NCBI GenBank assembly: GCA_963923455.1
Contig: CAWULT010000010.1
Span: 4,982 to 68,981, forward strand
Reading direction: 5' to 3'
Source of the DNA: CAWULT01 sp963923455
GTDB lineage: Bacteria > Acidobacteriota > Vicinamibacteria > Vicinamibacterales > UBA2999
Length of the DNA stretch: 64,000 bases
In this document: positions 54,568 to 63,600 of the stretch, in pieces
How positions within the stretch are numbered: the stretch's first letter is position 1
How the letters are laid out: every line of letters begins with the position of its first letter
Made by a program: the position numbers and the translations under genes
The notes under the pieces: generated by a model
The model's database searches: none
What the model saw: only the letters and a program-made list of their open reading frames with translations
Told to the model about the DNA's origin: nothing

Positions 54568-55764
54568 CTACGGCGCGGGCTCGAGCTTCAGCAGGACGCC
54601 CGGGTTCTCGTCCGTCAGCAGGTAGACCAGGCCGTCCGGCCCCTGCCGCACGTCGCGGATCCGCTGCCGCAGATCGGTCAGCAGCATCTCGCGCCGCATC
54701 TCCTCGCCCTTCTCGTTGAAGACGATGCGCTGCAGGTGCCCCGTGTTGGGAATCTCGCCGAAGCGCATGGCGCCGACGAACGCGTTGTTGCGCCAGGCCG
54801 GGAAGCGATCGCCCGTGTAGACCATCAGCCCCGACGCCGCGATGGCCGGCATCCAGTACACGAGCGGGCCTTCCATGCCCTGCTGCTCGAAGCGCCCCTG
54901 CCACGGCCCCTCGTAGGATCGGCCCATGCTCACCGCGGGCCAGCCGTAGTTGCGCCCGGCCTTGACGATGTTGATCTCGTCGCCGCCATTGGGGCCGTTC
55001 TCGCTGTTCCAGAGTTCTCCCGTGACCGGGTGCACGATGAGCGCCAGCGAGTTGCGGTGCCCCCACGAGTAGATCTCGGGCTTGAACTCGGGCCGGCCGA
55101 CGAACGGATTGTCGGGCGGCACCGTGCCGTCGTCCCTGAGGCGGAGCACCTTGCCTTTGTGGACGTTCTTCTCCTGCCCCTGCCCCGCGTTGGCGCCGCC
55201 GCCCGACCCCGTCGTCATGTACAGCATGCCGTCGCGCCCGAACACGATGCGCGACGCGGAGCCGCCGGCGCCGTCCCACCACGGCTCGGCGACGAAGAGA
55301 TCCTTGACGTCCTTGAGTTCCATGCCCTCGAGGCGGCCGCGGGCGAGCACCGTGGCCATCAGGCCGTCCTCGCGCCCCTTGTTGTAGGTGAGGTAGACGA
55401 AGCGGTTCTCGGCGAAGCGTGGATGAAGCGCCACGTCCATCAACCCCGACAGACGCTGCGCCTTCACTGCCGGAACGCCGCGGACGGGGGCCGGATCGAG
55501 CACGCCGTTCCGCAGCAGACGCAGGCGGCCCGGCCGCTCGGTGATCAACAGGCCGCCATCGGGCAGCCAGGTCATGCTCCACGGGTTGACGAGACCCTTC
55601 GTCACGACGGACATCCGGATCCTGACGCCCTCCGCGGCCTCGATGGTCCACGGTCCGTCGCCGAGCGGCGCGCGCGGAATGGCGAGCGGCGGCCCGCCAC
55701 GGCCCTGCGCGAGCACGGCACTGATGGATGCGACCACGAGAACGGCAGAAGCGGCGGCGCGCAT
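54568..55764 (-). CDS. Soluble PQQ-dependent aldose sugar dehydrogenase
   Basis: A 398-residue secreted enzyme with a signal peptide (RAAASAVLVVASISAVLAQ). It has the six-bladed beta-propeller motifs of the soluble glucose/aldose dehydrogenase (YliI/Asd) family: VNPWSMTWLPDGGLLITERPG, GGDEINIVKAGRNYGWP near residue 260 and RDVRQGPDGLVYLLTDE. It oxidises sugars in the periplasm with PQQ. I use the ATG at 55764, with AGGAGGA upstream, as the upstream extension is Gly/Pro/Arg-rich and unlikely. PQQ synthesis genes are not in this window. Confidence 0.92.
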   Translation of the reverse strand: MRAAASAVLVVASISAVLAQGRGGPPLAIPRAPLGDGPWTIEAAEGVRIRMSVVTKGLVNPWSMTWLPDGGLLITERPGRLRLLRNGVLDPAPVRGVPAVKAQRLSGLMDVALHPRFAENRFVYLTYNKGREDGLMATVLARGRLEGMELKDVKDLFVAEPWWDGAGGSASRIVFGRDGMLYMTTGSGGGANAGQGQEKNVHKGKVLRLRDDGTVPPDNPFVGRPEFKPEIYSWGHRNSLALIVHPVTGELWNSENGPNGGDEINIVKAGRNYGWPAVSMGRSYEGPWQGRFEQQGMEGPLVYWMPAIAASGLMVYTGDRFPAWRNNAFVGAMRFGEIPNTGHLQRIVFNEKGEEMRREMLLTDLRQRIRDVRQGPDGLVYLLTDENPGVLLKLEPAP

Positions 55765-55955
55765 GCTCTTCCTCCTGAGGCCGGGCTCACGACCGGGCGT
55801 GGGGATAGTAGCCCATCGGGCCCGCCACGCCGGGCCCGCTCGGCCGCGTCCGCCCGGCACTGGCCCGCGGCCGCCCGGCCGTGCCACCATCAGCGCTGCC
55901 CCGCCACCTGCGAGCCGCCACCTGGCCGGCCGCGACGCGAGGCCGACCCGCCCGC

Positions 55956-56297
55956 ATGACGCTCGCCCTCGCCATCGAACCCCACGACACCCTCGTCGTC
56001 ACGCTCAGGAACGGTCCCGCCGAGACGATCCTGTCCGTCCGCAACTCCGCGGCCGGGATGACCTCGCTGGAGCGGGCGGCGGCCGACGCCGCCGAGACGG
56101 GTTACGGCGAGTGCTTCTGGCCGAGCGTGGAAGGCGGCCAGTACTGGTGGATCTTCAAGCGCACCCACGACACGGTGGACGTGGTGGTGCTGTGGACCCG
56201 GGGAGGAGTGGCGATCTGGGAACACGTGTTCCGGGCCACGGACCAGTTCTCCTGGTTCCACGACCAGTTGACGGCGGCCATCGCACCGCTGAGGTGA
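55956..56297 (+). CDS. Small conserved-looking protein, unknown function
   Basis: A 113-residue protein without a signal peptide or membrane segment. It is probably alpha/beta: beta strands TLVVTLRNGP and TVDVVVLWTRGG, and a helix SLERAAADAAETGYGE. Several tryptophans (YWWIFKR, AIWEHVF, FSWFHD) suggest a compact fold. I recognise no family. It is the last chromosomal-type gene before the tRNA and the mobile element. The start at the ATG at 55956 is preferred to one 25 codons earlier. Confidence 0.65.
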   Translation: MTLALAIEPHDTLVVTLRNGPAETILSVRNSAAGMTSLERAAADAAETGYGECFWPSVEGGQYWWIFKRTHDTVDVVVLWTRGGVAIWEHVFRATDQFSWFHDQLTAAIAPLR

Positions 56298-56331
56298 CGT
56301 CTGCGTGTAAGATCCGTGGAGCTTTCAGAGT

Positions 56332-56408
56332 CGGGGCGTAGCGCAGCCTGGTAGCGCACCTGCCTTGGGCGCAGGGGGTCGCTGGTTCGAATCCAGTCGC
56401 CCCGACCA
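56332..56408 (+). tRNA. tRNA-Pro (anticodon TGG)
   Basis: A 77-nt cloverleaf. The acceptor stem is CGGGGCG paired with CGCCCCG (56398-56404), the discriminator is A and CCA is encoded. The anticodon stem CCTGC/GCAGG holds the loop CTTGGGC with anticodon TGG. The T-arm GCTGG-TTCGAAT-CCAGT is perfect. The integrase gene starts 70 bases downstream, so the tRNA 3' end is the likely attachment site. Confidence 0.97.
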
Positions 56409-56478
56409 TCTACAAGACACACAGTGAGTTCCGGCGACCTGTCGGAGACACGCGGTCAGAAAGGACCCTCTGTCTCCG

Positions 56479-57369
56479 ATGGCGACGCTTGCCAGACTCT
56501 TCGACGACTTCCTCCGCGAACGCACCTACATCCAGAACGTCAGCCCCAAGACCCTGGCCTGGTACAGCCAAGCCTGGCGTGCCTTTCTCTTGAGCCAGCC
56601 GCCCAGTCTGACGTCCCCGTCAGGGGCGCCCAGTCTTAGCCGAGCCGACTTGGAGCATTTCGTCAGGCACCTCCGGCAACGCGGCGTCCGGCCTGTCACA
56701 TGTAACTGTTGGCTGCGGGCCCTGCATGCCTTCTGTCAGTGGTCGCACGAGACGGGCCACACCCCGAACCGCGTGCGGATTGCCTTGCAGCGGGTCGACC
56801 GTCCCGTCCTCCGCCCATTCAGCGACATCGAGCTTCGCCAACTCCTCCGATTTCGCCCGGTCAGCCTTGCCGAGTGGCGGGTGCATACCTTGGCGTCCAC
56901 CTTGCTCGATACTGGCTGCCGGATGCAGGAGGTCTTATCGGCGCCCGTGCAGGCATTCGAATTGGACCACCTCCTACTCACCGTCCAGGGGAAGGGCCGC
57001 AAAGAGCGACGGGTCCCCTTCAGTCACCACCTCCGGAAACTCCTCGTGCAGTGGCAGCACCGACACCGCCAGGCGTGGCCCCCGAGTCCTTTTATGTTTC
57101 CGGCCCGTTCCGGGACCATGTGGCATTACCGCAACGCCCGGCGGTCCTACTATGCGATGCTGCGCCGGGTGGGCCTGCCCCGACATGGATTCCACCACTT
57201 GCGCCACACCTTTGCGACGCACTACCTCCGGGCTGGCGGGGATATCGTCCGTCTGTCACTCATCCTGGGCCACACGGAAGTGAGCACGACCATGCGATAC
57301 CTGCATCTGCTGACCGAGGACCTGCAACGGCCTCACGAGGGGCTGTCGATTCTGACGCGCCTCCGATGA
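56479..57369 (+). CDS. Tyrosine recombinase/integrase
   Basis: A 296-residue integrase of the XerC/XerD-like tyrosine recombinase family. Active-site residues by my count are Arg148 (TGCRMQE), Lys172 in QGKGRKER, His239 and Arg242 (FHHLRHTF), His265 (LILGHTEVST) and the nucleophile Tyr274 (MRYLHLL). The N-terminal ~110 residues form the SAM-like core-binding domain. It lies 70 bases downstream of tRNA-Pro, the usual place for an integrase of an island that uses a tRNA 3' end as its site. It is convergent with the next gene, separated by 2 bases. Confidence 0.92.
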   Translation: MATLARLFDDFLRERTYIQNVSPKTLAWYSQAWRAFLLSQPPSLTSPSGAPSLSRADLEHFVRHLRQRGVRPVTCNCWLRALHAFCQWSHETGHTPNRVRIALQRVDRPVLRPFSDIELRQLLRFRPVSLAEWRVHTLASTLLDTGCRMQEVLSAPVQAFELDHLLLTVQGKGRKERRVPFSHHLRKLLVQWQHRHRQAWPPSPFMFPARSGTMWHYRNARRSYYAMLRRVGLPRHGFHHLRHTFATHYLRAGGDIVRLSLILGHTEVSTTMRYLHLLTEDLQRPHEGLSILTRLR

Positions 57370-57371
57370 CG

Positions 57372-58127
57372 CTAGGAGTCAACTTCGTCGGTGTCGTCTC
57401 TGGATGACGGGTCTGCCATGGTAGGCCGCTTGCGACGAACTACGTGCACGGTACTCCGTGGGAGCCCCGCGACGCGTCCTTTTCGACGGGGCCGAGAGTT
57501 GGGCCGAGCCGTGTGCCCGCGTCGTGACCGTGCCATCTTGAGTCCTGCCACCGTGACCTCGTCCCAGCCGATGGCTCGCAGCAGTACACGGACGGACTCG
57601 TAGGGGACGACCTGTCCGGCTCGTGCCAGTACTCGCTCCACGAACCGCTGACGCATGAATACGACACCTGTGGTTCGGTCACCCTTAATTTTCATCGCCT
57701 GCGATTTGCATACCGCTGCCTCTTGACGCAGGACCTGCGCGGCCTCGGTGAGATCCTGCGGCAGGGGAATCACGAATGGATTTACTACGCCCGTGAAACT
57801 GAGTTTCAGGATGTGTCTGGTATCTGCGGCCTCTCCGAGGAAGTCTTCCACCCGTACGTGCCGGGCCGTCCCCTTGAGTGGCCGACCCTCCAGTGCATTC
57901 GCTGCCTGTCGAAACTGCGCGGCGTATCTCAGCCACGTCTTCTGGGGCATCGGATACCACTGCTCCAAGATCCTGAGTTCTTCCAGCCATTCGTGGCGCG
58001 GACAGTCTGCGAGTTCCGCAAGGAGAAGTTCTGCCTGGTCTAGTGCCGCCCGCTCATCCGGACCAAGGTTTTCAATGATGGTCAGCCACCACGCCTCGTT
58101 CGTGTCGTCGTTCAGATCGTCCACCAC
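57372..58127 (-). CDS. Unknown island protein with a basic C-terminal tail
   Basis: A 251-residue protein that I do not recognise. The N-terminal half is acidic and helical (NDDTNEAWWLTIIENLGPDE, LDQAELLLAELADCP). The centre may be mixed alpha/beta (TRHILKLSFTGVVNPFVIPL). The last ~60 residues are strongly basic (SRRGHTARPNSRPRRKGR, VHVVRRKRPTM), suggesting nucleic-acid binding. It starts with a GTG at 58127, with AGGAG 11 bases upstream. It diverges from the RepA-like gene across 106 bases and could be a replication or copy-control protein of the element; this is a guess from position. Confidence 0.6.
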   Translation of the reverse strand: MVDDLNDDTNEAWWLTIIENLGPDERAALDQAELLLAELADCPRHEWLEELRILEQWYPMPQKTWLRYAAQFRQAANALEGRPLKGTARHVRVEDFLGEAADTRHILKLSFTGVVNPFVIPLPQDLTEAAQVLRQEAAVCKSQAMKIKGDRTTGVVFMRQRFVERVLARAGQVVPYESVRVLLRAIGWDEVTVAGLKMARSRRGHTARPNSRPRRKGRVAGLPRSTVHVVRRKRPTMADPSSRDDTDEVDS

Positions 58128-58233
58128 TGGGAGGGGGTCTCCTGCGTTATTTCGGCAATTCTACGGAGCCCTTCTGGTGAAGGGCATTCCGCCTTTCCGG
58201 CCGAGCGTCTGACACGCTCTCGGAACAACAGAT

Positions 58234-59244
58234 ATGAACACGGAATCGAATCTGCCCTCGTTGAGCGGGGCTGACCTGCGGACCCATCGCATCTACACAG
58301 TGGATACCCTCACCGCCCTTGCGAGGCGCCAAGGGGAGACGCCTTGGCTGGTTGAAGACGTTCTGATGGCGTCGTCCTTCAATGTGCTGGTGGGTGACTC
58401 CACCTTGGGAAAGACCCCCTTGGCCTTGCAACTGGCGGCGTGTGTCGTGACCGGAGCCCCGTGGCTGGGGCTTCCGATCCAGAAGCCCGGAACCGTCTTG
58501 TATCTGAACGGCGAGATGGACCCCTCCGATCTCCTGCGGCAGTGGACACGACTGTCCGAGCACATCGGTCATCCAGGACAGAAAGATGGCTTCTTCACCT
58601 ACAACCCGGAATGGGGCCAGGCCTCGACGGTTTCTGGGTGGGATCCGACTCAGGTACGCGACCTAGTGCACCGCATCGCCCCGGCATTGGTCATTGTGGA
58701 CCCGCTGCGCGTGTTTTTTCCAGAAGCAGAGATGGACCAGAAGGCGTTTGAGAAATTTCGGATCTGGGCCCGTTCCCTGAAGTGCTGCGTGCTCGTCCTG
58801 CACCATCGGCGCAAGAAGGACCAGGTCGCTGGAGTGATCGGCTTGGAGCAGGACCCGCTTACCTGGTTGCAGGAGGCCGCGGGGCTGAGCCATATCATCA
58901 ACCTCACCGATGCCCGTCTAGGTATTGAGCCTCCGCGCCGCTCCACTGGCGGTGACTTGGTCCTAGCTGGGACCCTGCGCGGCCGTGGGCCCATGGGTCC
59001 ACGGTATCTCCAACGTGAACTGGGCGAGGATGAGCAGCCGATGGGCTACAGCGTGCGGCTGGGGCTTGAATACATCAGCGAAGAAGCCCGTGCTCTGTAC
59101 AACACCCTACCGGAGGTGTTTCGCTACAAGGATGCCCGGGCCCTCCTTAACACCACCAGCGAGTCTAAGGTGTCAGGGCTCCTAAAGCAGTTGTGCATGG
59201 CGGAGGTCGTGAAGAAGGAGCGGACGGATTACCGGAAGAAGTAG
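58234..59244 (+). CDS. RepA-like RecA-fold (AAA) ATPase
   Basis: A 336-residue P-loop ATPase. Walker A is GDSTLGKT at residues 54-61, Walker B-like ALVIVDPLRVFF near 150, and VLVLHHRRKKDQ follows near 185. This layout matches RepA/KaiC-like hexameric helicases of plasmids (RSF1010 RepA type) and the AAA family ATPases carried by many integrative elements. The C-terminal ~80 residues look like a winged helix (EVFRYKDARALLNTTSESKV). Directly downstream lies the phased repeat array and an AT-rich stretch, as expected for an origin next to its replication protein. Function as helicase or initiator is inferred. Confidence 0.78.
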   Translation: MNTESNLPSLSGADLRTHRIYTVDTLTALARRQGETPWLVEDVLMASSFNVLVGDSTLGKTPLALQLAACVVTGAPWLGLPIQKPGTVLYLNGEMDPSDLLRQWTRLSEHIGHPGQKDGFFTYNPEWGQASTVSGWDPTQVRDLVHRIAPALVIVDPLRVFFPEAEMDQKAFEKFRIWARSLKCCVLVLHHRRKKDQVAGVIGLEQDPLTWLQEAAGLSHIINLTDARLGIEPPRRSTGGDLVLAGTLRGRGPMGPRYLQRELGEDEQPMGYSVRLGLEYISEEARALYNTLPEVFRYKDARALLNTTSESKVSGLLKQLCMAEVVKKERTDYRKK

Positions 59245-59326
59245 GGGGAGGGGGAGGGGGAATCCCGACCTAGCCGGGAACTAGAAATCGGTGCAAATTG
59301 GCCAGAATCTGTGAATCAGACCTGTT

Positions 59327-59392
59327 GGAGTGTGCGCGGAGTGCGGCTGGAGTGTGCGGTCGTGTGCTCCAGTCTTGCTCCGCATATGCTCC
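59327..59392. repeat. Six helically phased GGAGT/GCTCC repeats (candidate iterons)
   Basis: GGAGT occurs at 59327, 59338 and 59349, then the inverted form GCTCC at 59366, 59377 and 59388. Within each triplet the spacing is exactly 11 bases, about one helix turn, and the two triplets face each other around a centre near 59360. The surrounding bases are also similar (GTGTGCG). This is the layout of binding sites for an initiator or partition protein. Confidence 0.65.
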
Positions 59393-59400
59393 AAGGACAA

Positions 59401-59445
59401 TAGAGCTAAAAATACTAATAAATATCAAATAAACATCCGCATTTT
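59401..59445. other. AT-rich block, candidate DNA-unwinding element
   Basis: About 45 bases, mostly A and T (e.g. CTAAAAATACTAATAAATA), in a region otherwise above 55% GC. It lies 9 bases beyond the phased repeats. The pair resembles iterons plus an unwinding element of a plasmid-type origin. Confidence 0.5.
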
Positions 59446-59688
59446 CGACAGAGCGTCTCCCTCCCCCCTGTCGCCAGACGTCATTGGGTGGGGGCTCAGG
59501 CCGCCCCCCTTCTCACCGCAATCTCTGGTTACCCCACCAGACCCGCATTCCGCCCGCACCCGCCGCCTGAGCCTGATGTCTTAGTCATGACGCACTAGCC
59601 TTTATGGCCCATAGGAGGCCTGCAAGAATTCTGGGACCATCTACCCATGCGAAGGGTGAGACCGACAGTTCAGGGGGAGCCCAGCCGA

Positions 59689-60357
59689 ATGCCTGCGTGG
59701 GTGGAGCCGGTCCTGCAAGGTCTTACCTATTGGCTCGGGTATCAGCGAGAGCTCTATCCGCATTGGGACCTGACGGAGGGCGCTCTCGCTGCAGAAGCGG
59801 TGCGCCTCATGACAACACATCGCCTGGTTGAGAATGGTACGAAGCAGCGCGTTTATCTCGAAGTGCCGTACTCGGCGTTGGGACATCCGCCGGAGGGCCG
59901 CCGGAGTGGGGACCGACTCGACATTCTGTTGACCACGCGCGACGTCAAGTCCAGAGACGCGTTCAAGCTCGCGAGTCGTACGCGCCCGCATGCGCGCGTG
60001 GCGATCGAGGTCAAACGCAGTCGGGAGTCCACGCGCAGGCTGGCCGCTGATGTCGAGGGGCTTCTCCGAATCTCAGCGGCCTGCCCATCCTGCCGCACTT
60101 TCTTGCTGCTTGTCGGCGAAGCAGGTCCGAGAAACAAACTGTCTTGGGTGCTCAATCTGCCCGCGAAGAAGGCGGTGACAGCAAAGCGGGTAGTGGTCGG
60201 CACGTGGTCACGACGTCGGCCGACCGAGTTCGAACAGAAACTCAGCAAGGGGGGCGTACGCGTAGTGAAGCGACGTCTGTGCATGGCTGCGCCGGCGTGG
60301 AATTCGAAGGGCACCCACTGGGCTGGCTTGTTCGAGGTCCTCCGCGTCCGAAAGTAG
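59689..60357 (+). CDS. PD-(D/E)XK nuclease-like protein
   Basis: A 222-residue protein. The core signature of PD-(D/E)XK nucleases is visible: a likely helix Glu near residues 30-36, Asp78 in GDRLDILLTT and Glu107-x-Lys109 in RVAIEVKRSRE. A helix and another strand follow (FLLLVGEAGPRNKLSWVL). The C-terminal ~70 residues are basic. I start at the ATG at 59689, with GGGGGAG upstream, rather than 14 codons earlier. Such proteins in mobile elements can be restriction-like nucleases or resolvases. The family call rests on motif spacing alone. No partner methylase or toxin gene is visible beside it. Confidence 0.6.
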   Translation: MPAWVEPVLQGLTYWLGYQRELYPHWDLTEGALAAEAVRLMTTHRLVENGTKQRVYLEVPYSALGHPPEGRRSGDRLDILLTTRDVKSRDAFKLASRTRPHARVAIEVKRSRESTRRLAADVEGLLRISAACPSCRTFLLLVGEAGPRNKLSWVLNLPAKKAVTAKRVVVGTWSRRRPTEFEQKLSKGGVRVVKRRLCMAAPAWNSKGTHWAGLFEVLRVRK

Positions 60358-60618
60358 GCACGTCATGCGACCTTTTCATCGCTCATGCCTTTTCGTCCTC
60401 GCGACCATGGTGTCCACTGAGTCTGGAAGGAGCGGACTGCCAAAGTGACGGTAGAACTAACAGCCCGAAATAACTGCCAGTCTGCTTGGCGCCTTCCTTC
60501 GACAAGCGTCAGGGCAAGTTATCGAGTAACTGTGCTCTTGCCCGTCAACACCAGAAAGTATCTAGCGAGACAGGGTGGCATTCGGTTGTCCGATGATGAC
60601 CGTCGTGTCATCTTTCTC

Positions 60619-63600
60619 ATGAGAGCCGTCTGGGCTGTCCTGCTGATGATAAGCGGCTTCTCGGCGCCAGCCTATGGTCAGGTAATCAACAAGTACTCGG
60701 AGGTGAAGGTTGATTATGGTTGGTCGCTCTTTATGCAGAACGCCTGGATTGATACTGGAATTGCCGAAGAGGAAACAAGCATATCAGTCAACGGCCAGGG
60801 TGTTCGTTGGATAACCACCCAGAGCCCATCTAATGGGCGAACATGGCAGGTGACGCCTGACCTGAGACCGCTGCTGAATGGCGTGTCTGATGTAATTGTC
60901 GTCAGGGTCTACAACTGCTCGTGGTCCTGCCTCGACAGAGAAAAATATTGGAGCGTCGGCTGGAACTTGTGGAATGGTTCAGCCTCAGCAGGAGGTGACT
61001 ATTGCGGTAAGTGGTATGCGATCACCCCTGGAGATGGTTGTATGTCAGATCGTTCAACGGGAGTAGTGTATCAACACACCATCGTTCTGAATGGATCGTT
61101 GTTGAATGTGTCCCCGAGCTGGTTCGGTTCCGGAAAAAGCGGCGTTAGCTATCCGGTCACCGTCACAGCAGTTCAAGGGTCTCCTTGGTCGGCTCAGACG
61201 AATGAGTCGTGGCTGCACATCAGTCCGGCAAGTGGAACCGGCACTGGCAACGGACAAGAGACTGTCATCACAGTAGATCCGAATACCGGCTCTAGCCGAG
61301 TGGGCACGGTCGTGTTTGGAGCCAAGACCGTGACGGTTACTCAAGACGGAGTCGGGGTCAGCCTTACGCCTAGCAGTTGGAGTGTCCCCCCTGACGGCGA
61401 GTCCACCTCGGTGTTGCTGACAACAGGCCCACAACTGTCTTGGACTGCATCAAGTGATGCGAGTTGGCTGACGGTGACCCCTGCAAGCGGGACGGGAAAC
61501 GGGACCGTGACGCTGACCGCCGCACCTACGGCAAGTGCTCTTGTGCGCACAGCCAGGGTGACGATTGCGGGGCAAGTCGTGACGGTCACCCAAGCGTCAG
61601 GCTCAGCGAGCGTGACACCGACAAATTGGAGTGTTGCTGCCGATGGGGGCGGGTCATCCGTTGGGGTGGTGACAAGCCCTCAGACGCTCGCCTGGTCGGC
61701 ATCAAGTGATGCGAGTTGGCTGACGGTGACCCCTGCAAGCGGGACGGGAAACGGGACCGTGACGCTGACCGCCGCACCTACGGCAAGTGCTCTTGTGCGC
61801 ACAGCCAGGGTGACGATTGCGGGGCAAGTCGTGACGGTCACCCAAGCTCGCGGCACGAGCGTGTTGTCGCTAGATGTAGACAGTTGGACCGTTGAATCCC
61901 CCGGAGGTAGCACGGTAGTCGGTGTCACGGCGTCGCATGTTGATACTGAGTGGACTGCTTCTAGTGATAGTTCCTGGATATTAGTAAGTCCCACGAGCGG
62001 CACCGGGAGCGGGGCCGTGACAATTACGGCCGCTTCAACGGCAGCAGGCTCTTCCCGCAAAGCAACTATCACTATCGCAGGACTGAGCTTTACGGTAATC
62101 CAAGAAGACAATTTAACCCTGAGTCGGACGGATTGGAATCCCGGTCCGACTGGGGGACAAGCTAGTCTGACCGTAACGTCTCAATCAGGCCGTGTGCGGT
62201 GGGTGGCCGTTAGCGAGCAGAAGTGGCTGAAGGTATCGGGTCAGTTGTCTGATGACTTCGAGACTGACCTGGGACTCTGGGGACGTAATGCGCATGGACA
62301 GATCGCAGTCGATCCACTTGATCCCACTAACCATGTCCTGACGTTCTCCGAGGTCGACTTTGGAGGCGATATCTTCAGCCGAGAGGAATTCCCACCTGGA
62401 CACTACCTATTGTCGTTTGACTATCGAGGAACAGTAGCACTCGATGGCAGTCCGGGAGGAGGGTTTATTGGTCTACACGACACGGCGGATCCCCCGAAGA
62501 CCACCAATCGATGGATTGGTGGCAGCAAAGACGCGGAAGTCTCGTTCATTGATGATGGCGTGTGGCACAGCTTTGAAATCGCCTTCGATTGGGGACTGGC
62601 CGAAGATGGGTCGGTGCTTGCCCCTCGGAAGACCTTTCAGCTAACTCTGGAAGATGCCGCTCTGGGAAGCATCGCGGGAGATGCGTGGTTCGACAATGTT
62701 CGAATCAGCAGAATAGGTAATACGACTCTGACGTTGACTGCCGTGGCAACAGACCTGAGCCAGTCGTCCCGGTCGGCGACGGTGACCATCGGCGGGCAGA
62801 CCGTGACCGTGACGCAGGCGGGCGGGATCAACAGCTTCTCGCTTGGCAGCAGTAGTTGGAGCCCGGTCGCGGCGGGGGGGGGCACCAACGTGGCCTTGAC
62901 AGCCACCTACGGGGATGCCCCGTGGACGGCATCCAGCGATGCGACCTGGCTGACGGTCGGGACGGGGAGTGGATCCGGCAGCGCCACGATCACGCTGACG
63001 GCGGCGGCGACCAATCTGAGTCAAGCGACGCGGACGGCGACGGTGACCATCGGCGGGCAGACGGTCGTGGTGACGCAAGCGGCGGGATCCGCGGCGTTCA
63101 CGCTGAGCAGCACCACCTGGGCACCCTCGGCGGACGGCGCTGCGACAACATTGACACTCACAGCGACCTACACCGATGCCCCCTGGACCGCCGTAAGCGA
63201 CGCGGCGTGGCTGGGCCTGAACCGGACGCTGGGGACCGGGAGTGGCAACCTCACGGTGACGGCGGCGGCGAACACCGGGTATAGCTCACGCCAGGGCACG
63301 GTCGCTATCGCGGGGCAAACGCTGACAGTGACGCAACCCGGAGTGCCGCTGAGCACCAATGGCGGCTTCGACACGGGGGTGACCGGCTGGAAGCAGTATG
63401 CGCTGCCGGCGGGCGGCAACATGGTGTCGCGGGTGCAGGACGGGGTGTTCGAGTTCTACCGGACAGGGACGCAGGCGGTGGTGTTTCAGGAGACGGGGGT
63501 AGCCGTGCCGGCCGGGGGCCCGGTGGTAGCGACGTTCAAGATCGGGAACAGCACGACGGTGCGGAAGCGGATCAGCATCCTGCTGCATAACCAGGATTTC

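Larger units (their letters stand above)
59245..59688. other. Intergenic region with candidate origin, between RepA-like and nuclease-like genes
   Basis: 444 bases without a credible gene. It starts with three G-runs (GGGGGA repeats, 59244-59261), then the phased repeat array (59327-59392) and an AT-rich block (59401-59445). A purine-rich ribosome-binding site (GGGGGAG, 59673-59679) precedes the next gene. Confidence 0.5.

Noticed and set aside
52907..55651. A 914-codon minus-strand frame over FkbM, DUF1499 and the sugar dehydrogenase
   Set aside because: It is out of frame with three recognisable genes and lacks any domain.
59244..59261. A G-quadruplex in the GGGGGA repeats after the RepA-like gene
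   Set aside because: Only three G-runs are present; a standard quadruplex needs four.
61351..63345. CRISPR-like or phage tail-fibre repeats in the BACON region
   Set aside because: The periodic units are coding, in frame and diverged at the protein level, with the WLTV and VTVTQ pattern of BACON domains.
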